11,631 bases of DNA from REEP01 sp964517265 (GTDB lineage: Bacteria; Pseudomonadota; Alphaproteobacteria; Rhodospirillales; Defluviicoccaceae): NCBI GenBank assembly GCA_964517265.1, contig CAZFBS010000065.1, forward strand, positions 1-11,631, in the 5' to 3' direction. Under the pieces are notes generated by a model. It made no database searches. It saw only the letters and a list, made by a program, of their open reading frames with translations, and was not told the DNA's origin. A program made the position numbers and the translations under genes. Below, piece by piece: positions 1-5,738 of this stretch; positions within the stretch are counted from its first letter, which is position 1, and each line of letters begins with the position of its first letter.

Positions 1-24
1 CTGGCAGAGGCCGACGGAAGCGAT

Positions 25-63
25 GGGGGGGGTGGGACGGGGCCGCTAGGGAGGGGGGGGGGG
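25..63. repeat. Poly-G tracts (G8 and G11)
   Basis: G8 spans 25-32 and G11 spans 53-63, with shorter G runs between them. The stretch could form a G-quadruplex on the + strand. Long homopolymers are also common assembly or base-calling errors, so the exact run lengths should not be trusted. Confidence 0.85.
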
Positions 64-68
64 TGTGC

Positions 69-118
69 GCGGCCTCGCGATGAGAAGGCGTGTCGGGTGC
101 GGCCTCGCGACGAGCAGG
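69..118 (+). repeat. Two-copy imperfect direct repeat, 30-bp period
   Basis: GCGGCCTCGCGA occurs at 69-80 and again at 99-110. The next eight bases are similar (TGAGAAGG and CGAGCAGG), giving 20 bp with two mismatches. Only two copies are present, and no function is evident. Confidence 0.75.
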
Positions 119-297
119 AAGGAAAAGAGCACGGCATAATCGGCGGAATACGCCTTCGGCGTCCGCAAGCACAACACGCCGTTCGATCCAAACCTCGCCG
201 CTTGACGGCAAAGACGGTATCTACCGGGCCCACCCGCGGACTTGACGAGGACAATGAGGGTGGGCACTCGTCGGGCGGAAACACGAAAGGGGAAGTG

Positions 298-1149
298 ATG
301 AGCTATCTTGACCGGATCCGGGCCTGTCAGGTTTTCGATCCTGAGGACTATCTGCCGCTCCGGGTCGAAGGTGCCCGCGTCGGCTGGGTTCGCCCGCGCC
401 TCGTCGCCGTACTGAGCCGGTACGGGGAGGTGTTTTGCGTCGGTGCCGATGCCGTCGATCTGGCCCCGAGCCTCGCCGGCTTCGCCGAACGCTCGGCGGC
501 CGTCGCCAGCGTCGTGCGCAGCCTGATCGAGGAGAATATCCTCAGCGAGTGGCGCGACGAGCCGTACGCGGTCGGGGCCCGCTTCACCGAGCCGCTGTTC
601 ATGATCGATCGGGGGGCGGTGCCGCCGTTCGGCATCCGCGGCTACGGCGTTCATCTCAACGGCTTCGTTCGGCGCGAGGGAGCGATCCACATGTGGATCG
701 GCCGGCGCAGTCCGACCAAGCGGATGGCGCCGAACAAGCTCGACCAGCTGGTCGCCGGCGGCCAGCCGGCCGGCCTGACGCCGCGCGAGAACCTGATCAA
801 GGAGGCCGCCGAAGAAGCGTCGATCCCGCGCTCCCTGGCCCTGAAGGCGGCGCCGGTCGGCGCGATCACCTATTGCACCGAGCGCGAGGACGGCCTGCGC
901 AACGACGTTCTGTTCGTCTATGACCTGGAGCTGCCGACGGCATTCGCGCCGCACAATACCGACGGGGAGCTATCGGGGTTCGAGCTGCTGCCGATCGGCG
1001 CGGTGATGGACCTGGTCCGAGAGACGGACGAATTCAAGTTCAACTGCTCGCTGGTGGTGATCGACTTCCTCATACGCCACGGAATGATCGGACCGGAGCA
1101 TCCGGAGTATCTCGATCTGGTCGCCGGCCTGCGCTCGGGCCGGCCCTAG
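298..1149 (+). CDS. Nudix hydrolase with N-terminal DUF4743 domain
   Basis: This is a 283-residue protein of the Nudix family fused to a DUF4743 domain, the type often named thiamin-pyrophosphokinase-related or Nudt24-like. Residues 1 to about 115 form the DUF4743-like part and about 116-283 the Nudix fold. The Nudix box lies at about 154-176. The characteristic KLDxLVAGGQPAGL stretch leads into KEAAEEAS (168-175). The metal-binding glutamates of KExxEE are kept, while the usual R is K and the usual G is S, as is common in this subfamily. The substrate cannot be told from sequence; relatives act on nucleoside or oxidised thiamine diphosphates. The ATG at 298 is preceded by AAAGGGGA at 285-292. 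It probably stands alone or leads the next gene 118 bp downstream. Family confidence is high and substrate unknown. Confidence 0.92.
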   Translation: MSYLDRIRACQVFDPEDYLPLRVEGARVGWVRPRLVAVLSRYGEVFCVGADAVDLAPSLAGFAERSAAVASVVRSLIEENILSEWRDEPYAVGARFTEPLFMIDRGAVPPFGIRGYGVHLNGFVRREGAIHMWIGRRSPTKRMAPNKLDQLVAGGQPAGLTPRENLIKEAAEEASIPRSLALKAAPVGAITYCTEREDGLRNDVLFVYDLELPTAFAPHNTDGELSGFELLPIGAVMDLVRETDEFKFNCSLVVIDFLIRHGMIGPEHPEYLDLVAGLRSGRP

Positions 1150-1166
1150 CGGCAATCCCAATGCCG
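1150..1166 (+). terminator. Weak hairpin just after the Nudix gene
   Basis: CGGCA (1150-1154) and TGCCG (1162-1166) form a 5-bp stem with a 7-nt loop directly after the stop codon. No T tract follows, so it may only protect the mRNA 3' end or have no role. Confidence 0.25.
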
Positions 1167-1267
1167 GCCGCAGGAGTCGATCGCCACGGCGAACCTTGCG
1201 CGGGGGCGCAGCACGCGCTATCCGGACACGCTTTCCCACCACACACTCTGACGACAAAGGCGATCTG

Positions 1268-1936
1268 GTGACCATTCCTCGACTGAGCGGCCCCAGCCGC
1301 GCTCCGAAAAGCGGTGGCGCTCCCAAGCAGTTGGTCATTCTGCTGCACGGGATCGGCGCCGACGGAAACGATCTGATCGGGCTCGCGCCGTTTTACCAAC
1401 AGGTGCTGCCGGATGCGCTGCTGGTGGCGCCGAACGCGCCCCTTCCCTTCGATATGGCGCCGTTCGGCTACCAGTGGTTCAGCATCCAGGACATGCAAGC
1501 GCGCACCCGGCTGAACGGGGTTCGACAGGCGGCCCCCGCGCTCGATGCGTTCATCGACGCGGAGCTTGCCCGGCTCGACTTGCACGAGGATTGCCTTGCG
1601 CTGATCGGCTTCTCCCAGGGCGCGATGATGGCATTGCACGTGGGCCTGCGCCGCGAGCGGCAAGTGGCTGGGATCATCTCCCACTCCGGGATGCTGGTCG
1701 GCGAGAGCCTGCTGGCGGGCGAGATCCGCTCGCGGCCGCCGGTGTTGCTGACGCATGGCGCTGTCGACGAGGTGCTGCCGGTCCAGGCGTTGCCCGTCGC
1801 CGAGGGGACGTTGCGCTCCGCCGGGGTGCCCGTGCAGACGCACCTGATGCCGGGACTCGGCCACGGCATCGACGAGGCGACGATCGGGCTCGATCTCGCC
1901 TTCCTGCAGGAGGTGTTCGCGACCCATGTGCGATAG
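1268..1936 (+). CDS. Alpha/beta-hydrolase carboxylesterase (phospholipase/carboxylesterase family)
   Basis: A 222-residue cytoplasmic serine hydrolase of the AB_hydrolase_2 (YpfH / acyl-protein thioesterase-like) family, which hydrolyses carboxyl esters or thioesters. The oxyanion-hole region LLHGIGADG is at 25-33. The nucleophile is Ser116 in GFSQG, and the other likely triad members are Asp167 (HGAVDEVLP) and His199 (GLGHGID). Length and order are typical for the family. There is no signal peptide. The start is taken as GTG at 1268 because AAAGG lies 7 nt upstream (1256-1260); an in-frame start at 1196 would add a low-complexity Arg-rich tail. The natural substrate is unknown. It follows the Nudix gene by 118 bp on the same strand, so co-transcription is possible but not shown. 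Confidence 0.92.
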   Translation: MTIPRLSGPSRAPKSGGAPKQLVILLHGIGADGNDLIGLAPFYQQVLPDALLVAPNAPLPFDMAPFGYQWFSIQDMQARTRLNGVRQAAPALDAFIDAELARLDLHEDCLALIGFSQGAMMALHVGLRRERQVAGIISHSGMLVGESLLAGEIRSRPPVLLTHGAVDEVLPVQALPVAEGTLRSAGVPVQTHLMPGLGHGIDEATIGLDLAFLQEVFATHVR

Positions 1937-1984
1937 CGCCCGGCCCAGGCCGTCGCCCGAAGCAGGACGAAAGCGATGCCCCGA

Positions 1985-2000
1985 TCGTCCCGCCGGACGA
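1985..2000 (+). terminator. Small hairpin in the esterase-HNH gap
   Basis: TCGTCC (1985-1990) and GGACGA (1995-2000) form a 6-bp stem with a CGCC loop, 48 bp after the esterase stop. No T tract follows. It may act in 3'-end protection or be incidental. Confidence 0.2.
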
Positions 2001-2107
2001 CCGTGCCGCGGCCTCGCTGTTAATCCAATCTTCATACAAGCGGGATTTGGCGAGAGACTGCGGAATGGTGTAGGGTGTCGCCGCAGCCGAACGGACGAAC
2101 CAAGCGA

Positions 2108-2665
2108 ATGGGACTTGAACGTTATCCCGCTCTCGTTCTGAACGCCGACTTCAGGCCTCTCAGCTATTTTCCGCTGTCGCTGTGGTCATGGCAGGACAGC
2201 ATCAAGGCGGTCTTTCTCGAGCGGGTCAACGTCATCTCCGAATACGAGCGCTCGGTCCGCTCGCCGACGTTCGAGATCCGCCTGCCCAGCGTCATTTCGC
2301 TCAAGCAATACGTTCCGATGTCGCGGCGGCCGGCCTTCACCCGGTTCAACGTCTTCCTGCGCGATCATTTTACCTGCCAGTATTGCGGAACCTCGCTGCC
2401 GACGGAGGAACTGACATTCGATCACGTCACCCCGCGGGTGCGCGGGGGGCGGACACTGTGGACCAACGTGGTGACCGCGTGCGAGCCCTGCAATCTTCGC
2501 AAAGGGCACCGGCTGCCGAAGGAAAGCGGGATTCACCCGCTGCGCCCACCGCACGAGCCTTCCGCCTTCGAGTTGCAGGAGAACGGCCGCGCGTTTCCGC
2601 CCAACTACCTCCACGAGAGCTGGCGCGACTTTCTCTACTGGGACGCCGAGCTCGATCCCGTCTGA
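2108..2665 (+). CDS. HNH endonuclease family protein
   Basis: A 185-residue protein with an HNH nuclease fold in its second half. Two CxxC pairs (Cys90/Cys93 in CQYC and Cys125/Cys128 in CEPC) are the likely structural zinc ligands. The HNH core is TFDHV with Asp105/His106, then Asn120 and NLRKG at 129-133. The N-terminal 80 residues (ALVLNADFRPLSY onward) match the conserved leader of the stand-alone HNH proteins common in Alphaproteobacteria. The DNA substrate and cellular role of that group are not established to my knowledge. There is no methylase, intron or phage gene beside it, so it is not obviously a restriction or homing enzyme. ATG 2108 is preferred; an in-frame GTG at 2075 would add 11 residues. 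Neither start has a strong ribosome binding site. Confidence 0.9.
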   Translation: MGLERYPALVLNADFRPLSYFPLSLWSWQDSIKAVFLERVNVISEYERSVRSPTFEIRLPSVISLKQYVPMSRRPAFTRFNVFLRDHFTCQYCGTSLPTEELTFDHVTPRVRGGRTLWTNVVTACEPCNLRKGHRLPKESGIHPLRPPHEPSAFELQENGRAFPPNYLHESWRDFLYWDAELDPV

Positions 2666-2679
2666 TCGCGCGGCTTGTT

Positions 2680-2707
2680 TTGACACGCCTGCCGCCGACG
2701 GTATACT
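2680..2707 (+). promoter_or_regulatory. Sigma-70-type promoter of rpsD
   Basis: A perfect -35 TTGACA (2680-2685) and a -10 TATACT (2702-2707) are separated by 16 bp, which predicts transcription starting near 2714-2716. It begins 14 bp after the HNH stop codon, so rpsD is transcribed independently of that gene. This is the best promoter match in the window, fitting a highly expressed ribosomal protein gene. Confidence 0.85.
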
Positions 2708-2713
2708 GCGGCC

Positions 2714-2805
2714 GCATTTCCGGGAACGTCAGGCCCTTGGGCCTCGTCCCCTCAATCCAGGGGACCTACCGGGACAACAACAATTCCATACTGGATCGGA
2801 ACCGC
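2714..2805 (+). promoter_or_regulatory. Structured 5' leader of rpsD
   Basis: Between the predicted start site and the rpsD ATG lie about 92 untranslated bases with two back-to-back perfect inverted repeats. AGGCCC/GGGCCT (2731-2744) can form a 5-bp stem with a CTTG loop. GTCCCCT (2746-2752) pairs with AGGGGAC (2759-2765) around a 6-nt loop. A second GGGAC at 2771-2775 could compete for GTCCC at 2746-2750, giving alternative folds. A short TCCA-tac-TGGA stem (2785-2795) sits just before the weak Shine-Dalgarno GGA (2798-2800). S4 represses its own operon by binding mRNA in E. coli and Bacillus, so an autoregulatory leader is plausible here; that is inference. Confidence 0.55.
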
Positions 2806-3420
2806 ATGACCAAACGCATTGCGTCAAAGTACAAGATCAACCGCCGACTCGGCGTCAATTTGTGGGGGCGCCCGAAGAGCCCGATCACCAAGCGCGAGTA
2901 CGGGCCGGGTGTTCACGGCCAGCGGCGGCGCAAGCCGACCGATTTCGGCGAGCAGCTGATGGCCAAGCAACGGCTGCGCGGCTACTACGGCAACATCGGC
3001 GAGAAACAGTTCCGCAAGTATTACGCCGAAGCCGTACGCCGGCGCGGGGATACCTCGGAGAACCTGATCGGCCTGTTGGAGCGGCGGCTGGATGCGGTGG
3101 TGTACCGGATGAAATTCGTGCCGACGCCATTCGCCGCCCGCCAGTTCATCAATCATGGCCACGTGAGGGTCAACGGCCAACGGGTCAACATTCCGTCCTA
3201 CCTCGTCAACGAGGGGGACGTCATCGAGGTCAAACAGAAATCCCGGGAGATGATCCTGGTGCTGGAGGCGGTCGATTCTCCGGAGCGGGACGTGCCCGAC
3301 TACGTCACCGTCGATCACAACAAGATGCAGGGCACCTTCGTGCGAACGCCGAAACTGGGCGATGTTCCCTACCCGGTGCAGATGGAACCCCATCTGGTGA
3401 TCGAGTTCTATTCCCGCTAG
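2806..3420 (+). CDS. rpsD: 30S ribosomal protein S4
   Basis: The 204-residue protein is ribosomal protein S4 of the small subunit, which binds the 5' domain of 16S rRNA early in assembly and helps keep decoding accurate. The N-terminal S4 domain opens with MTKRIASKYKINRRLG and contains the WGRPKSP and YGPGVHGQ signatures. The S4 RNA-binding domain spans about 91-143 (LERRLDAVVYRM to VIEVK), and the protein ends with the typical HLVIEFYSR. The zinc-binding cysteines seen in some S4 proteins are absent, as is usual in Alphaproteobacteria. The gene stands apart from the rpsM-rpsK-rpoA cluster, where E. coli keeps it, and has its own promoter and leader. A hairpin follows within 2 nt of the stop. 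Confidence 0.98.
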   Translation: MTKRIASKYKINRRLGVNLWGRPKSPITKREYGPGVHGQRRRKPTDFGEQLMAKQRLRGYYGNIGEKQFRKYYAEAVRRRGDTSENLIGLLERRLDAVVYRMKFVPTPFAARQFINHGHVRVNGQRVNIPSYLVNEGDVIEVKQKSREMILVLEAVDSPERDVPDYVTVDHNKMQGTFVRTPKLGDVPYPVQMEPHLVIEFYSR

Positions 3421-3421
3421 T

Positions 3422-3467
3422 GGTTCGATGCTGACGGGCGAGTCCCATCCGTCAGCGGAGTCGAACC
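3422..3467. terminator. Large hairpin after rpsD, convergent gap
   Basis: GGTTCGA (3422-3428) pairs with TCGAACC (3461-3467), and GCTGACGG (3430-3437) pairs with CCGTCAGC (3449-3456). The two stems are separated by a small internal loop and capped by an 11-nt loop. It starts right after the rpsD stop and faces the oppositely transcribed aminotransferase gene. The only T run on the + strand is TTTT at 3481-3484, 13 nt away, so it is not a textbook intrinsic terminator. Confidence 0.5.
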
Positions 3468-3488
3468 CCCGGATCAACGGTTTTGTGG

Positions 3489-3516
3489 ACAGGGCCGCCT
3501 CGATCAGGCGGCCTGT
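3489..3516. terminator. Second hairpin at the end of the aminotransferase gene
   Basis: GGCCGCCT (3493-3500) pairs with AGGCGGCC (3506-3513) around the loop CGATC, and ACA/TGT extends the stem past a bulged G. The aminotransferase stop codon (3504-3506) lies in the loop and stem edge. There is no T tract in either direction, so its role as a bidirectional end signal is inferred from position only. Confidence 0.4.
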
Positions 3517-4706
3517 CTCGTCCCTGCCCTGACTGCGGCAACGATGCGATCCTGGCTCGCCTCGTCGAGATAGGGGTGCATCGGCAGGCTGAGCACCTTG
3601 CCGGCGAGATCGTCGGAAACCGGAACGCCGGCCGGCGCACTCGGGTAGTGCCGGTAGCCGATCTGCCGCGAGAGCGGCAGAGGGTAGTAGATGGCGGTGG
3701 GAACACCGGCCGCGGCGCAGGCGCCAGCGACGGCCTCGCGGTTGTCGAGAACGAGGGTGTACTGCGCCCAAACCGAAGTGGCGCCTTCAAGCAGCACCGG
3801 AACCTGCGCGATTTCGCCGAGGGCCTCGTTGTAACGCTTCGCGATGCGTTGGCGCGCGGCGATCTCGTCGGCGAAGATGGCAAGCTTCTCGATCAGGATG
3901 GCCGCCTGGAGGGTATCGAACCGGCCGTTCATGCCGATGCGGACATTGTCATACCGGTCCGCGCCCTGACCGTGCACGCGCAGGCTTTGGATCATCGCGG
4001 CAAGATCGGCATCGTCGGTGAACACGGCGCCGCCGTCCCCGTAACAGCCGAGCGGCTTGGCGGGAAAGAAGCTGGTGGCGGTGGCGCAACCGATGGTTCC
4101 AACCCGGCGTCCCCCCAGCGCAGCGCCGAAGCTTTGGGCGGCATCGGCGAGGACGAAGATCCCTGCCGCCGCGGCGATCGGCTCGATCTGTCGGTAATCC
4201 GCCGGCTGGCCGAACAGGTCGACCGGGATCACCGCTTTCGGCACGAGCCGATGGCGCGGTGCGTCGGCGATGGCCGCTTCGAGGCTGCGCGGGTCGATGG
4301 TGAAGGTCTCCGGCAGCACGTCGACGAACACCGGGGTGGCGCCGAGCCACGCCACGACCTCGGCGGTGGCAACGAAGGTAAATGCCGGAACGAACACGGC
4401 ATCGCCCGGCTTGATCTGCTTGGCCATCAGGACCAGGGCGAGGGCGTCGGTGCCGCTGGCGCAGGAAATGCAGAAGCGCGCACCACAGAACGCGGCCAGC
4501 GCCGTCTCCAGTTCCATCACTTCCGGCCCCAAGATGAAGCGTCCATGATCAAGCACCCGGGCGATTGCCGCCTCGATGCGAGGCCCGAGCCGCCGCCTTT
4601 GGGCAGCGAGGTCGATGAACGGGATCGGTTCAGTCAACGGCGGGATCTCCTGTCTTGCGAACAACGAAAGCAGCGAGGAGCGAGCGAAAGACGCCGCTGA
4701 CGGCAT
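3504..4706 (-). CDS. DegT/DnrJ/EryC1/StrS aminotransferase, WbpE/WlbC-like
   Basis: A PLP-dependent sugar aminotransferase of up to 400 residues. Residue numbers are from ATG 4706. The pattern HGRFILGPEVMELE (54-67), CISCASGTDAL (79-89), LADAAQSFG (186-194), the PLP lysine Lys217 in SFFPAKPLGCYGDGG, and GMNGRFDTLQAA (258-269) closely resemble WbpE/WlbC. Those enzymes transfer an amino group to C3 of UDP-GlcNAc-derived 3-keto uronic acid for surface polysaccharide. No other sugar-nucleotide gene is visible here, so the substrate is uncertain. Two starts compete. ATG 4706 has GGAAGGA 5 nt upstream. TTG 4637 has AGGAG 9 nt upstream and gives the family-typical start TEPIPFIDLAAQ (377 residues). 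It lies 39 bp after dgcA, so it is probably the third gene of that operon. Confidence 0.9.
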   Translation of the reverse strand: MPSAASFARSSLLSLFARQEIPPLTEPIPFIDLAAQRRRLGPRIEAAIARVLDHGRFILGPEVMELETALAAFCGARFCISCASGTDALALVLMAKQIKPGDAVFVPAFTFVATAEVVAWLGATPVFVDVLPETFTIDPRSLEAAIADAPRHRLVPKAVIPVDLFGQPADYRQIEPIAAAAGIFVLADAAQSFGAALGGRRVGTIGCATATSFFPAKPLGCYGDGGAVFTDDADLAAMIQSLRVHGQGADRYDNVRIGMNGRFDTLQAAILIEKLAIFADEIAARQRIAKRYNEALGEIAQVPVLLEGATSVWAQYTLVLDNREAVAGACAAAGVPTAIYYPLPLSRQIGYRHYPSAPAGVPVSDDLAGKVLSLPMHPYLDEASQDRIVAAVRAGTRQAA

Positions 4707-4745
4707 GATTGTCCTTCCGCGGCCCCAGTCTTCGGATGGTGATCG

Positions 4746-5738
4746 TTATCCCCAAAGAGCCGGCTCGGGAGGATAAATGAGGCCGCGCGAGAAGCGCAAC
4801 GCTGGGCTCCGGTCCTCGGCCAACCACAACGGCCCGTCGAGATCCAGCACGTCGGCAAAGCCGGCGAGAAGCATTGCCGGCGCCATCGCCAGCGAGGTTG
4901 CGACCATGCATCCCACCATCACCGCAAACCCGGCCTCCCGCGCCGCCCGGGCGAGGGCCAGCGCGGCGGTCAGGCCCCCGGCCTTGTCCAGTTTGACATT
5001 GACGAAGCGATACCCTGCCAGGTTCGGCAAGTCGGCTGCCCCGTGGCAGGATTCGTCGGCGCAGAGCGGAACCGGCGAGGCATACCCGGCCAGCGCCGCG
5101 TCGGCTCCGGCCGGCAGCGGCTGCTCGATCATCTCGATGCCGAGCGCGGCCAGCGACGGCGCAACCGCGATCAGAAGATCCAGGTTCCACCCCTCATTGG
5201 CATCGACGATCAATTGCGCCCGCGGCGCCACCTCCCGCACCGCGGCGACGCGCTCCACCACCGCTTCGGACCCGACTTTCAGCTTGAGCAGCGGTCGATC
5301 CTGCAATTGCCGGGCGGTTGCCGCCATCACGTCCGGTGGTCCCAGCGCCACCGTCTCCGCCGTCACCGTCGGTTGCGGCGCGGGCACACCCGCGCGAACC
5401 CATGCCGGCGTTCCAAAGGCTTTGGCATCGAAATCCCACAGGGCGCAGTCGAGCGCGTTCCGCGCCGCGCCCGCCGGCATCCGCTCCAGCAGCCCGATGC
5501 CGGTGAGGCCATCGGCGAGCGCCTCCGCCTGGGCGCGCAATTCGGCCACCACCCCGTCCACGCTTTCGCCATAACGCGGATACGGGACACACTCGCCGCG
5601 GCCGACAATCCGGCGGCCGCCCTGTTCGGCAGCGATCTCGGCAACCACCACCTCCGCCGTCGTCTTGGTGCCGCGGGAGATCGTGAACGGGCGCGCCAGC
5701 GGCCAGGATTCCGCGCGCACGGAAAGCGTGAGGGCCAT
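4746..5738 (-). CDS. dgcA: N-acetyl-D-glutamate racemase / dipeptide epimerase-like enolase-superfamily enzyme
   Basis: A 330-residue muconate-lactonizing-subgroup enolase-superfamily enzyme. The KxK motif is Lys152/Lys154 (LLKLKVG). The metal ligands are Asp179 (VDANEGW), Glu205 (IEQPL) and Asp228 (ADES). The second catalytic base is Lys252 (VKLDKAGG). The C-terminus carries DLDGPLWL. By sequence alone it would be called an L-Ala-D/L-Glu epimerase. The partner gene upstream is a DUF1611 protein, which matches the DgcN-DgcA pair described for D-glutamate catabolism; there DgcA racemises N-acetyl-D-glutamate to the L form. Its ATG overlaps the dgcN stop by one base (TGATG) and has no clear ribosome binding site of its own, so translational coupling is likely. 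A murein dipeptide epimerase is the main alternative. Confidence 0.88.
   Translation of the reverse strand: MALTLSVRAESWPLARPFTISRGTKTTAEVVVAEIAAEQGGRRIVGRGECVPYPRYGESVDGVVAELRAQAEALADGLTGIGLLERMPAGAARNALDCALWDFDAKAFGTPAWVRAGVPAPQPTVTAETVALGPPDVMAATARQLQDRPLLKLKVGSEAVVERVAAVREVAPRAQLIVDANEGWNLDLLIAVAPSLAALGIEMIEQPLPAGADAALAGYASPVPLCADESCHGAADLPNLAGYRFVNVKLDKAGGLTAALALARAAREAGFAVMVGCMVATSLAMAPAMLLAGFADVLDLDGPLWLAEDRSPALRFSRGLIYPPEPALWG

Larger units (their letters stand above)
1..297. other. Non-coding G-rich leading region
   Basis: No convincing gene is seen before the start at 298. The first 63 bases carry two long G runs. Positions 69-118 hold a short imperfect direct repeat. Positions 143-166 can fold as GCGG, a 3-nt bulge, then ACGCC-ttc-GGCGT-CCGC, but no T tract follows, so it is not a clear terminator. 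Two TTGACG hexamers (202-207 and 242-247) look like -35 elements but neither has a good -10 at 16-18 bp. An open frame continues upstream of 298 to about 97, but its translation is low-complexity and a good ribosome binding site lies directly before 298. Confidence 0.6.

Noticed and set aside
46..954. 302-codon open frame on the - strand opposite the Nudix gene
   Set aside because: No family match, and it ends in a poly-proline stretch coded by the G runs. The + strand frame has a clear Nudix box and ribosome binding site.
1070..2035. 321-codon open frame on the - strand opposite the esterase
   Set aside because: Antisense to a gene with a complete catalytic triad; composition is typical of a shadow frame.
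3420..3490. tRNA-like T-arm on the - strand (GGGGGTTCGACTCC)
   Set aside because: The would-be T stem does not pair properly (GGGGG against CCGCT), and no anticodon arm, D arm or acceptor stem can be placed around it. The same bases are explained by the rpsD 3' hairpin.
2824..3771. 315-codon open frame on the - strand opposite rpsD
   Set aside because: Antisense to rpsD and crosses the convergent hairpins; no recognisable domain.
3483..4700. 405-codon open frame on the + strand opposite the aminotransferase gene
   Set aside because: Its translation is low-complexity and Arg/Gly/Asp-rich, with no family signature. It is the antisense shadow of a clear DegT-family gene in GC-rich DNA.
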